Below, piece by piece: positions 1 through 7,975 of a stretch of DNA of 58,794 nt. The position numbers were made by a program, and so were the translations under genes. How positions within the stretch are numbered: position 1 is the first letter of the stretch; every line of letters starts with the position of its first letter. The notes beneath the pieces were generated by a model that was not told the origin of the DNA, made no database searches, and saw nothing but the letters and a program-made list of their open reading frames with translations. The DNA is from JAPYWM01 sp964489015 (GTDB lineage: Bacteria; Bacteroidota; Bacteroidia; SpSt-205). The stretch covers positions 1 through 58,794 of the forward strand of contig CAZAXD010000009.1 of NCBI GenBank assembly GCA_964489015.1, given 5' to 3'.

Positions 1-183
1 CCCACTCTCCAACCCCACATAAGGGACCGCCAATGAGGCAACCCAAGCAGCCTCACGCCCTGCATGCCGCCCTATCCATATCAGCGGCGCCTGCGGATAA
101 CGCCGAAGCCACGCCTGCGCCACCGCCATGGCCGGGAAGACATGTCCACCCGTACCGCCAGCCGCTATGACTAGTGATTTCAT
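1..183 (-). CDS. murG: UDP-N-acetylglucosamine transferase MurG, N-terminal fragment
   Basis: Only the first 61 codons lie in the window; the gene continues beyond base 1. MurG adds GlcNAc to lipid I at the inner face of the cytoplasmic membrane, making lipid II. The start reads MKSLVIAAGGTGGHVFPAMA, with the glycine-rich GGTGGH loop that marks MurG N-termini, followed by a Rossmann-like helix and strand (PQAPLIWIGRHAGREA). The ATG overlaps the ftsW stop as ATGA, so translation is probably coupled to the upstream SEDS gene. ftsW-murG adjacency is the normal division/cell-wall (dcw) order. Frame and start are certain; the catalytic C-terminal half cannot be seen. Confidence 0.93.
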   Translation of the reverse strand, partial: MKSLVIAAGGTGGHVFPAMAVAQAWLRRYPQAPLIWIGRHAGREAAWVASLAVPYVGLESG

Positions 184-1262
184 GTCAATCGACGACTAAT
201 TCCTAATAAGATACCAAGCCCTATAGATTGTACTAGCATAGATGTCCCCCCCAAACTAATCCATGGTAAGGGCACACCTGTGATGGGAAAGATTTCTAAA
301 TTTACGCCAATGTGCACCAAGAACTGCATAAACGTGTGAATAAAAAAGCCTATGGTAAAGAAACGGGCAAAGCCATCAGAGGCCGTAGCGAGAAGAATCA
401 TTCGCCAAAAATACAGCCCAAATAGAAGAAGTACTAACACTCCTCCAAAAAAGCCATACTCCTCAATGAGAATAGAATAGGCGAAATCGGAGTACGACTG
501 GGGCAGGTAATAACGCTGGGTACTTCGCCCAGGACCGTTTCCCAAAAGGCCACCAGAGTACACCGCCAGAGAGGCATGAACCCGCTGGTAGTCGTCCCCT
601 CCGTCTTTGACCGATAGCTGGTTTCGACTTAGATACGCCTGCAGGCGCTCCCGCCAAACCTTGGCTCGGGGAGCCGTCATGACTAGCACCAGAAGCCCTA
701 TACAACCTACCGCGATAATCTGCAGGACCTTTCGCAAAGACAACCCTATAATATAAAGACACAAGAGACAAGTAGCTATCAAAAGAAGGCCACCACTCAG
801 GTTATGCGGCGCTATCAGCAAAAAGGTCAGCCCCACACGCCACAGGACAGGGGTGAGCCGCTCCCAGGTGGTTAGTAACGCTGGATCTTGAGCCCGTCGA
901 TAGGCAATCAGACCTACTAGACTAAAACGCGCTAACTCAGAGGGTTGCAGCGATAGCCCCCCTATATAAATCCAGCGCTGCGCCCCTCCCCTAAAGAATA
1001 GATAAGCTAGCAAAAGGATACTCCCCCACCAGATAAGCTCCATGATCGGCCCCCAACGCCGATAATCCATTTGGTGAGCCGCATAAGCCCCTGTAAAGGC
1101 TACCAGAAGTGCTAGAAAGTGCTTAATCAAGTAATACTCTGGCACCTGGGGATGATGTCGCAAAACCAGGCTCACGGTGGCGCTGTACACAACCAGCAAG
1201 CCTATCATGGCGAGACTCATCGAAGCGCCCCATAAAAAGCGATCACCCAGCAGCCAGCGCAT
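180..1262 (-). CDS. ftsW: SEDS-family peptidoglycan glycosyltransferase FtsW
   Basis: A 360-residue polytopic protein of the FtsW/RodA/SpoVE family, which polymerises lipid II at the division septum together with a class B PBP. Visible family signatures are QPSELARFSLV near residue 110, the extracellular-loop region with DYQRVHASLAVYSGGLLGNG, the segment SDFAYSILIEEYGFFGG, and a C-terminal TGVPLPWISLGGTSML. The reading frame extends 14 codons upstream to a GTG, but a TACCTTTG promoter box at 1277-1270 lies inside that extension, so ATG at 1262 is the better start. FtsW rather than RodA is inferred from the overlap with murG. Upstream genes are not dcw genes, so this is only a fragment of the classical cluster. 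Confidence 0.93.
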   Translation of the reverse strand: MRWLLGDRFLWGASMSLAMIGLLVVYSATVSLVLRHHPQVPEYYLIKHFLALLVAFTGAYAAHQMDYRRWGPIMELIWWGSILLLAYLFFRGGAQRWIYIGGLSLQPSELARFSLVGLIAYRRAQDPALLTTWERLTPVLWRVGLTFLLIAPHNLSGGLLLIATCLLCLYIIGLSLRKVLQIIAVGCIGLLVLVMTAPRAKVWRERLQAYLSRNQLSVKDGGDDYQRVHASLAVYSGGLLGNGPGRSTQRYYLPQSYSDFAYSILIEEYGFFGGVLVLLLFGLYFWRMILLATASDGFARFFTIGFFIHTFMQFLVHIGVNLEIFPITGVPLPWISLGGTSMLVQSIGLGILLGISRRLT

Positions 1263-1269
1263 GCCAGAA

Positions 1270-1277
1270 CAAAGGTA
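1270..1277 (-). promoter_or_regulatory. -7 promoter box TACCTTTG for ftsW-murG
   Basis: The Bacteroidota -7 element TAnnTTTG is followed by 7 bases and then the ftsW ATG. The expected transcription start falls at or a few bases before the start codon. Confidence 0.7.
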
Positions 1278-1313
1278 CGACCTACGGAGCCCCCTAACCG
1301 CCACTGTGCATAA

Positions 1314-2588
1314 CTAAGCCTTCCCGCCAATCCGCCCGTACAAAAGCCGACCCGATAGCGCTTGCTGCCAACCATACACAGCTAAAATATGCGCAAAAGG
1401 CAGAAATGGCATGAAGTACCGCGTCTCTATCCACATAGGCAAGTGTGCAGCCAAAACAGCTAACAAGGGAATGCCTATTAGCATGAAAATATCACGCTTA
1501 TGCTGCCAGCTAGCAATAAGCCCCATGCTGAGACCCAGCGCGATCAGCAGGGATTCCGTCCAAGCCAGGGCCTTAATCAGCAAAACAAGCCCATCCCGCG
1601 CCTTCCAGGCCGTTAGAAAGCTTTGAGCATGCCCGCGCAAAAAGTAGTCTCCATTATGAAAGACTAGCCGGGGATAGGCAAAAATTCGGCGTCGAAGCCA
1701 GGCCACAGGGTCTGACCAGATCCGCGCAAAGCCGACAGCCCCTACTACGCTATCCGCCCGGATTTCGTCTAAACCGCGCTTGAGCTTCACAAACTTCGCT
1801 TCTAAAACCTGGCAGTCCTGAGTGCCACCTTCCTGCATCCAGCCTATGCATCCTCCGTCGGCTACAGCAGCATGATAAATGCCGGCCCCATAACCTATCG
1901 AAGGTAAAAGCATAAATCGCCCATAGATTTTCGTACACCGATATGACCACGGCGTGATCACAAGCAGCGCGGTCCCCAAAGCCACCAAGACTGACTTACG
2001 CCAAGTACGTGTCCAGAGACCCGAAACCGCTAAGACTAAAAGCACCAAAAGCCCGGTGGGCTTGATGAGACAGGCATACCCGAAAAGTCCCCCACTCAGA
2101 ACCCAGTACCTCAAACCCCGACGCGTGAGAAAAACCCAACCTAAAGCCAAAACAAACCCCAGTAGCGCCTCTACCAAGATCATCGCCACTGCGGGGATCA
2201 TAAAGGGCGAGAAGGTCTGCACCCAAGCGGCTCCCCAGGCCGTTCGTCGGTCTGCCAAAGCCAGGCCCAAGAGATAAGTCAATCCCACCGTTAAGCCTGA
2301 CAAGAGCACCTGCATCCCGAGAACAGCCGACAAACGAATCTCGCCTTCTTTATAAAAAACTGCTAAAAAGGCTGGATAACCAGGCGTGCGGTAACAGGTA
2401 GGACGCCATTCCCCATCCGGCCAGCGCTCGTCATATCGTCCCTCGGCTGCTATTTGCCGAGCTAAAGGCAGGTAATCCCCCCAGGAGTCCGGCGTCAAAA
2501 GAAGGCCCTGCCACCAAGCATACCATCCCCGCACCAGCAGCGCGATAAACACCAGGGCCCCCAGTCGCCACCACTCCGACGTCGACAT
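1314..2588 (-). CDS. GT39/ArnT-like membrane glycosyltransferase
   Basis: A 424-residue polytopic protein with about ten hydrophobic segments. The N-terminal pattern is typical of the PMT_2/GT39 superfamily: an acidic residue in the first external loop (LTPDSWGDYLPLARQIAAEG) followed by YRTPGYPAFLAVFY. Such enzymes move a sugar from a polyprenyl-phosphate carrier to a protein or lipid on the periplasmic side. The acceptor cannot be deduced. ATG at 2588 overlaps the stop of the omega-amidase gene as TGATG; an alternative GTG lies one codon upstream. The gene ends 51 bases before the ftsW start and does not overlap it, consistent with ftsW having its own promoter. Confidence 0.8.
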   Translation of the reverse strand: MSTSEWWRLGALVFIALLVRGWYAWWQGLLLTPDSWGDYLPLARQIAAEGRYDERWPDGEWRPTCYRTPGYPAFLAVFYKEGEIRLSAVLGMQVLLSGLTVGLTYLLGLALADRRTAWGAAWVQTFSPFMIPAVAMILVEALLGFVLALGWVFLTRRGLRYWVLSGGLFGYACLIKPTGLLVLLVLAVSGLWTRTWRKSVLVALGTALLVITPWSYRCTKIYGRFMLLPSIGYGAGIYHAAVADGGCIGWMQEGGTQDCQVLEAKFVKLKRGLDEIRADSVVGAVGFARIWSDPVAWLRRRIFAYPRLVFHNGDYFLRGHAQSFLTAWKARDGLVLLIKALAWTESLLIALGLSMGLIASWQHKRDIFMLIGIPLLAVLAAHLPMWIETRYFMPFLPFAHILAVYGWQQALSGRLLYGRIGGKA

Positions 2589-3373
2589 CACACGAAACGA
2601 AACTTATCAGCATCCTGCCAGGCGGGAAATCGCGCCCGCCAGGCCTCCAAGGCTGCTTTCGAGAGCGAAGCACTCATAAGCCCCTCCGCTTCCCCACTGC
2701 CTAAGAGCTTTTCCCCTAAAAAGTCATAGAGCGCACTCGCCCCCTCATATTGGCGTCCCTCTCCATCCTGTCCAATTCGATTGACCCCCAAAACGTAGGC
2801 TTGGTTTTCAATGGCACGGGCCGGCAGCAGCCGCGTCCACTGGGCAGTCCGTGGTACGGGCCAGTTTGCTACATAAATTAGCACATCATAGTCATAATCA
2901 GGCGTGCGCCGACTCCAAACGGGAAACCGCAAGTCATAACAGACCTGCAGAGCGAGGTGCCATCCGCAGTGGGTCACAACTAGCCTGTCGGTGCCCGCTA
3001 CGAAAACCTTGTCCTCCCCGGCCATTCGAAACAGGTGCCGCTTGTCATACGTCTGCCAGGAGCCGTCCGGCCAGACAACATAAGCGCGATTATAGTAACG
3101 GCCCGCTTGTACAACCAGAACGCTCCCGATTAGGAGTGCCTGCTTCGCTCGGGCCCAGTCCTGCATGGCCCTAAGCGCTGGCCCCGGCTCCACTTCCGCC
3201 ACCTGAGTTCGCATAGAAAAACCTGTAGACCACATCTCCGGTAAGACCCACACGTCCACCTCGGACGGTGCCTGCTCTAAAAAACGCCAGACCCGCTCTA
3301 TGTTAGCAGCCGGCGATTCCCAAGCAATAGCCATCTGGAGCCACCCTATCCGCAAATCAGAGGCTTTTGTCAT
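2588..3373 (-). CDS. Carbon-nitrogen hydrolase, omega-amidase (YafV/NIT2 type)
   Basis: A 261-residue nitrilase-superfamily enzyme. The Glu-Lys-Cys triad is visible in LPEMWSTGF, YDKRHLFRMAGE and QVCYDLRFPVWSR. The KRHLFRM and CYDLRFPVWSR contexts are characteristic of YafV-type omega-amidases, which hydrolyse 2-oxoglutaramate or 2-oxosuccinamate in methionine salvage and glutamine transamination. The protein is cytosolic, with no signal peptide. ATG at 3373 lies three bases after a TAAGTTTG promoter box, so it is the first gene of the unit running towards the GT39-like gene. The divergent neighbour is a TetR-family regulator, with no evident functional link. Confidence 0.88.
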   Translation of the reverse strand: MTKASDLRIGWLQMAIAWESPAANIERVWRFLEQAPSEVDVWVLPEMWSTGFSMRTQVAEVEPGPALRAMQDWARAKQALLIGSVLVVQAGRYYNRAYVVWPDGSWQTYDKRHLFRMAGEDKVFVAGTDRLVVTHCGWHLALQVCYDLRFPVWSRRTPDYDYDVLIYVANWPVPRTAQWTRLLPARAIENQAYVLGVNRIGQDGEGRQYEGASALYDFLGEKLLGSGEAEGLMSASLSKAALEAWRARFPAWQDADKFRFV

Positions 3374-3376
3374 CCC

Positions 3377-3384
3377 CAAACTTA
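3377..3384 (-). promoter_or_regulatory. -7 promoter box TAAGTTTG for the omega-amidase gene
   Basis: A TAnnTTTG match three bases upstream of the ATG. The resulting mRNA should be leaderless. It lies in the short divergent region shared with the tetR-like gene. Confidence 0.65.
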
Positions 3385-3456
3385 CGCAAAGGAACCCCCA
3401 CTCCTCAAACTTTGGGAACTCGGAACTTTTTAGAAGTTTTTTCCGTTTACTCTACC

Positions 3457-4086
3457 GTGCAGCAAGAGCGTATCTTAGAGGTCGCAGAAGCGCTCCTTTT
3501 GCGGCAAGGCATTCGGGCCACGACCATGGACCAAATTGCCGACCGGTTAGGCATCTCTAAGAAAACGTTGTATGAGCACTTCCCCTCTAAAGATCAGCTC
3601 ATTCAAACTGTCACCAATTACTTCCTCGATAAAGTAGCCCAGCATATCGAGCAGCTGCAACGAGCCCATATGGAGGATCCCCTCCTAGCTATCACAGCCA
3701 CGGCTAACTTCGCTTATCACACCCTCTCTGCGCTAAATCCTATTCTCTTTCGAGAAATTCAACGATCTCCTTTTGAGCTACGGAGCAGTATCATGAAGAA
3801 GATTCAAAGCATCTTACAAAAAAACCTCAGAAAAAATCTCACAGCTGGTATCAAGCAGGGATTATTTCGCCATGATCTCGATATCGACTTCTTGTCTATC
3901 TGGATGTTTTACGTCTTGACTACGTCGATACTCAATCCAGACCTGGCACAAGACCTTCAAAAGTCCATTGCAGAAATTTATGCAGAATCTATCCTACTAT
4001 TCTTATACAGTTTCACGACAGAGTCTGGTCGCCAAAAGCTGGCTAACTACCAAAATCTCATTCGTAGTAACTATGTTCGCCCGTAA
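3457..4086 (+). CDS. TetR/AcrR-family transcriptional regulator
   Basis: About 209 residues. The N-terminal DNA-binding domain reads QQERILEVAEALLLRQG, then TTMDQIADRLGISKKTLYEHF (helix-turn-helix), then PSKDQL, followed by an all-helical ligand-binding half. It probably represses the downstream TolC/membrane-fusion genes, with which it overlaps by 14 bases. The frame is open back to TTG at 3367. I prefer GTG at 3457 because it gives the usual short lead into helix 1; TTG at 3412 is also possible. No clean TAnnTTTG box precedes it, which makes it an exception in this window and may reflect autoregulation by another promoter type. Confidence 0.85.
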   Translation: MQQERILEVAEALLLRQGIRATTMDQIADRLGISKKTLYEHFPSKDQLIQTVTNYFLDKVAQHIEQLQRAHMEDPLLAITATANFAYHTLSALNPILFREIQRSPFELRSSIMKKIQSILQKNLRKNLTAGIKQGLFRHDLDIDFLSIWMFYVLTTSILNPDLAQDLQKSIAEIYAESILLFLYSFTTESGRQKLANYQNLIRSNYVRP

Positions 4087-5410
4087 ACTATCTATACTCC
4101 TCGGTAGCGTATTGCTGTGGGCCCAGAAGCCGGCAGCCGCTTTCTCGCTGCGGGAGGCGGTCCGGTATGCGCTCGAGCACAATGTGACCCTCCAAAACAG
4201 CTACCTGGACTACCTAATCGCTAAGCAGAAAATCGCCGAGGTACGAGCGGCAGGCCTCCCACAAATCAACAGTAGCACGAGCTTCCGCTACTTTGTAGAA
4301 ATTCCAACGTCGCTTGTCCCGGGCGAATTCTTTGGGGCGCCCCGGGGTACCTTCATTCCCGTGCGGTTTGGGGTCCCTTACAACCTGGAGATTGGCGTCA
4401 CAGGCACGCAGCTGCTCTTTGATGGCACTTACTTTGTGGGCTTAGCTGCAGCCAAAGCTATAAAGGAGCTTACTTACCGAAGCTACCAGCGCTCCCGCTT
4501 AGAGACGATTGCCACCGTCTCCAAAGCCTACCTCACCGCCTTGGTGGCTCAGGAACGCCTTCGCTTACTAGCAGCCAACCTCGCTCAGCTCGAAACAGCT
4601 CAGCGCCAAGCCCAGGCCCTCTACGACGCAGGCCTCGTGGAAAAACTCGAGTATCAGCGTATCCAAGTGAGCTACAATAACCTCCAAACCGAGTATCAAA
4701 AGGCCACCGAGCTCGTCGCTTTATCTTACCTAACGCTCAAGTTGCAAATGGGCTTCCCGCTAGAAGAGCCTCTTACCCTAACCGACACCCTGCCAGATCT
4801 GCCGATTATACCAGCCGATAGCCTCAGTCTCACAGGCTTTGACCCGACCACACGACTAGAATACCAAATCCTGCAAGCGCAACGTCGGGCTCTCGAGCTC
4901 AACCTCAAGCGCTATCAGGTTAGCTACCTCCCCTCTTTAGTCTTTATTGGCAATCTATCCACCCAAGCTCAACGCAGAGAATTTGACATTTTTGACACCA
5001 GGCAGCGGTGGTTTCCCATAGCGTTTATTGGGGTTCAGCTGCAAATACCTATTTTCGACGGACTTCGACGCGCTAGCCAAATCAGCCAGACTCGGATAGA
5101 ACTACTCAAAAATCAAAATGATCTCTTTCAATTACGACAAGCGCTTTCTTTAGAAGCCCAAAGTGCCCGCATCACACTTCTCAACGCCTTACGAAATTTA
5201 GACATCCAGCGGCGGAACCTCGACTTAGCCCAAAGCGTTTTACAAGCTACCCAAAAAAAGCTAAACGCCGGCCTTAGCGCCTCTCTCGAGACCTTACAAG
5301 CTCAGACAGCACTAGAACAGGCGCAAACCTACTATACCACCGCCTTGTTGGAAGCCTATCTCGCCTATATCGATTGGCAAAAGGCTATCGGCACCCTCAC
5401 CTTCGAATAA
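4073..5410 (+). CDS. TolC-family outer membrane efflux protein
   Basis: A 445-residue outer-membrane factor. ATG at 4073 gives a clear signal peptide (MFARKLSILLGSVLLWAQ, cleaved near AAAF) followed by FSLREAVRYALEHN, the standard opening of TolC-family proteins. Two long helical-hairpin repeats rich in Gln, Ala and Leu follow, each with an alpha-barrel style heptad pattern, for example near residues 165-240 and 365-435. TolC trimers form the outer-membrane exit duct for efflux or type I secretion. The gene overlaps the tetR stop by 14 bases and is 14 bases from the membrane-fusion gene, so the three form one operon. Confidence 0.9.
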   Translation: MFARKLSILLGSVLLWAQKPAAAFSLREAVRYALEHNVTLQNSYLDYLIAKQKIAEVRAAGLPQINSSTSFRYFVEIPTSLVPGEFFGAPRGTFIPVRFGVPYNLEIGVTGTQLLFDGTYFVGLAAAKAIKELTYRSYQRSRLETIATVSKAYLTALVAQERLRLLAANLAQLETAQRQAQALYDAGLVEKLEYQRIQVSYNNLQTEYQKATELVALSYLTLKLQMGFPLEEPLTLTDTLPDLPIIPADSLSLTGFDPTTRLEYQILQAQRRALELNLKRYQVSYLPSLVFIGNLSTQAQRREFDIFDTRQRWFPIAFIGVQLQIPIFDGLRRASQISQTRIELLKNQNDLFQLRQALSLEAQSARITLLNALRNLDIQRRNLDLAQSVLQATQKKLNAGLSASLETLQAQTALEQAQTYYTTALLEAYLAYIDWQKAIGTLTFE

Positions 5411-5424
5411 AAATCCCTTTACCT

Positions 5425-6588
5425 ATGCATACATACCAAAAGCATGCATTAGCTTTTCTAAGCTTCCTCGCAGTCACAGTAGTGACGGGCTGCTCTTCGG
5501 CTTCGAAGTCTAGTGACAGCTTAGCCGCTCAAAAGGCACGCTTAGAGCAGCTACGGAAAGAGCTTTTTAAGCTACAGGCAGATATTGCTGCCCTGGAGAC
5601 CCAGATCGCAGCCCAGGACAGCAGCTTTAGACTATCTAAAGCCGTACCTGTCTCTATCCTGGTGCCACAAGCAAGGACCTTCCAAACCCGACTGCGCTTG
5701 CAAGGTGCTGCCGATAATCGAGAGGCTATCACCTTAGCCGCCAAGGCAGCCGGTACCCTCCTGCGCCTCTATGTACAAGAGGGACAAACCGTCACCGCGG
5801 GCCAAGTGTTAGCAGAGCAGGATGCTGAAGTCCTGCGCAAAAACATCGCTGAAGTCCGCACTCGTTTACAACTAGCTACCACCCTCTACGAAAAGCAGAA
5901 AAAACTGTATGAAGAAGGGATTGGTGCTGAAGTCCAATACCTGACCGCAAAGAATAATAAAGAAAGTCTAGAGATGACGCTCGCTTCTCTAGAAGAGCAG
6001 CTCAAGAATGCCCAGATTCGGGCACCTAAAGCCGGACGAGTCGATGCCATTCTCGTCAAGGCTGGCGAACTGCTCATGCCGGGCATGCCGGCCATTCGGC
6101 TCGTGAGCCCCGGTACCTGGGAGATTCGGGTAGAGGTGCCCGAGCGCTTCATTGAGCGCCTCAAGCCTGGCCAGCTAGTGGAAGTTCAACTGCCGGACTT
6201 AGGACCTACCTTTACAGCCCCTATTAGTACCCTAAGCCAAGTCATCAACCCCCTCAGTCGCACGTTCACGCTAACTATCCGGCAAATTCCCCCGGTTATT
6301 TTGAGGCAATTACGGCCGGGACTAGTAGCATTTGTGAGCTTACCGGAGATGGAGTTCAAGGGCAGCTACGTCATACCGATTGAAGCGGTCCAATTCCAAG
6401 ATACAAGTGCCTATGTATTTCTTTTTCAAGGTGGGCGCGCGATTCGTCGCGCTGTGCGGCTCCTAGCCACCGAGGATAGCGATGCCGCCGTGGAGGGGCT
6501 TCGGGCGGGGGACTCGATTATAGTCCTAGGCGCTGCTATGCTGTCGGAGGGGCAGGCTGTCTACCTCTCCCCTACGGCCCCGCTTTAG
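5425..6588 (+). CDS. Membrane fusion lipoprotein (HlyD/AcrA family) of an efflux system
   Basis: A 387-residue periplasmic adaptor. ATG at 5425 gives a lipoprotein signal ending in the lipobox VTGC. A predicted coiled coil follows at residues 30-60 (ARLEQLRKELFKLQADIAAL), which is unusual this close to the lipid anchor. Next come a lipoyl/barrel-sandwich half (GTLLRLYVQEGQTVTAGQVLA), a helical hairpin, the second lipoyl half (QIRAPKAGRVDAILVKAGE) and a beta-barrel domain. It would link the TolC protein to an inner-membrane pump, but no RND, ABC or MFS pump follows: the 3' end overlaps the convergent glpD gene by 17 bases. Confidence 0.88.
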   Translation: MHTYQKHALAFLSFLAVTVVTGCSSASKSSDSLAAQKARLEQLRKELFKLQADIAALETQIAAQDSSFRLSKAVPVSILVPQARTFQTRLRLQGAADNREAITLAAKAAGTLLRLYVQEGQTVTAGQVLAEQDAEVLRKNIAEVRTRLQLATTLYEKQKKLYEEGIGAEVQYLTAKNNKESLEMTLASLEEQLKNAQIRAPKAGRVDAILVKAGELLMPGMPAIRLVSPGTWEIRVEVPERFIERLKPGQLVEVQLPDLGPTFTAPISTLSQVINPLSRTFTLTIRQIPPVILRQLRPGLVAFVSLPEMEFKGSYVIPIEAVQFQDTSAYVFLFQGGRAIRRAVRLLATEDSDAAVEGLRAGDSIIVLGAAMLSEGQAVYLSPTAPL

Positions 6589-7975
6589 TCAAACGCTCCC
6601 AGCTATGCGACAGGGCTTGGCACATCCGCCGAGCCCGCTTTTCACTAATTAGATGAAGGAGCCAGCGCCCCTCAACGAGATCAGCCGGCTCTTGCGCCCA
6701 ACCGAGGTCATACCAGAAGCGCGCTTCACCCCAAGTATACGGCTCCCCCTCTACAATAAGCGCCGAGTCCAAGCCCTTATAATGCTCCAGCAGACCCCAG
6801 TCCGGCTCGATTTGATGAATCACTTCGCCTGGGGGTAGACTTTGCCCCGCCAGGCGAGCCAAAGCACGGATGGCATCCTCCCCCATGCGACGAAAGGTCG
6901 TCCACTTACCCCCCAATAGCGAGACCATGCGCTGCGCTGGCCACACCTCGACCACATGGCTCCGAGCAAGCTTGGCTGTGGTAGCACGTCCCTGACGAAC
7001 TAAAGGACGATACCCACAAAATCGGGCGGTGACCTCTGGTGATTTGACATCAAAATACGCCTCTAAATAGCTCAATAGGTAAGCCACATCGGTGTCGGGA
7101 ACGGTGCAGGGCCAGGCAAGCGTACTGACTTCCTCATCAGTCGTCCCCACGAGCAGGGCGCCTTCTAACCAGGGTAGTATAAAGAGGACCCGACCATCAG
7201 CCGTTCTGGGCACCAGAAGCCCCTCTTTGGCCTCTACCTGGCCTGGCGCCAGCACGAGATGGCTTCCCCGACTCCAGCGCAGCCGAGCCGGGGTATGAGG
7301 CGCGACCAGGTGTCGTATCTGATCGGCCCAAGGTCCCGCCGTATTGACAACATAATCCCCCACCCTCTCCTCTACTTGACCTGATCGGCTCACAGACCGA
7401 ACGATAACCTGCGCCCCTTGAACGGTCACGTCGACTACACGCCGATGGGTGTGGATCTGGACATTATAGCGCTGCCTCAGAAATAGCGCCAAGTACACCG
7501 CATAAAGCCGATCTAAGAACTGACCATCCCAGTATCGCCAGCCGCCGCTCACCGTATGGGCGATCTGGGGGAAATGCTTCCGAACCTGCGACTCCTCTAC
7601 CCATTCGGTAGGTGAGAGCCGATGCGGATAGCTTAGCTTGTCATATAACCATAACCCTATACCATAGTAAAATCGCTCCCATGAGTTATGAACAGGTAAA
7701 ATAAGGCTAAGGGGATGGCACAAAGTAGGGGCACTTGCTAACATCCAGGCTCGTTCGCGGAGAGCCTCCCGAACAAGGCGCCAATCCGCCCAGCTCAGCC
7801 GTCGTACAGCCGCTTCTAAATACCGGACCCCACCATGAATTAGTTTCGTTGAAATCGTTGAAGTGCCGCTAGCAATATCGCCAGCTTCTAGAACCTCAAC
7901 GGTCCAACCCCGACGAGCGGCGGCCAGCCCAACGCCTAAGCCGCTGCTCCCACACCCGATTACGAGCAGCTTCAT
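6572..7975 (-). CDS. glpD: FAD-dependent glycerol-3-phosphate dehydrogenase
   Basis: A 467-residue membrane-associated flavoenzyme oxidising glycerol-3-phosphate to dihydroxyacetone phosphate and feeding electrons to quinone. The FAD-binding Rossmann motif GCGSSGLGVGLAAARRG opens the protein after MKLLVI, followed by the family signature DIASGTSTISTKLIHGGVRYLE. A C-terminal DAO_C-like domain is recognisable (residues 385-460) but short, so the protein is smaller than the usual 500-540 residues. ATG at 7975 is chosen because it begins the beta strand of the Rossmann fold; the five extra upstream codons add nothing. The N-terminus overlaps the preceding polytopic gene by 80 bases. Confidence 0.88.
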   Translation of the reverse strand: MKLLVIGCGSSGLGVGLAAARRGWTVEVLEAGDIASGTSTISTKLIHGGVRYLEAAVRRLSWADWRLVREALRERAWMLASAPTLCHPLSLILPVHNSWERFYYGIGLWLYDKLSYPHRLSPTEWVEESQVRKHFPQIAHTVSGGWRYWDGQFLDRLYAVYLALFLRQRYNVQIHTHRRVVDVTVQGAQVIVRSVSRSGQVEERVGDYVVNTAGPWADQIRHLVAPHTPARLRWSRGSHLVLAPGQVEAKEGLLVPRTADGRVLFILPWLEGALLVGTTDEEVSTLAWPCTVPDTDVAYLLSYLEAYFDVKSPEVTARFCGYRPLVRQGRATTAKLARSHVVEVWPAQRMVSLLGGKWTTFRRMGEDAIRALARLAGQSLPPGEVIHQIEPDWGLLEHYKGLDSALIVEGEPYTWGEARFWYDLGWAQEPADLVEGRWLLHLISEKRARRMCQALSHSWERLTKAGP

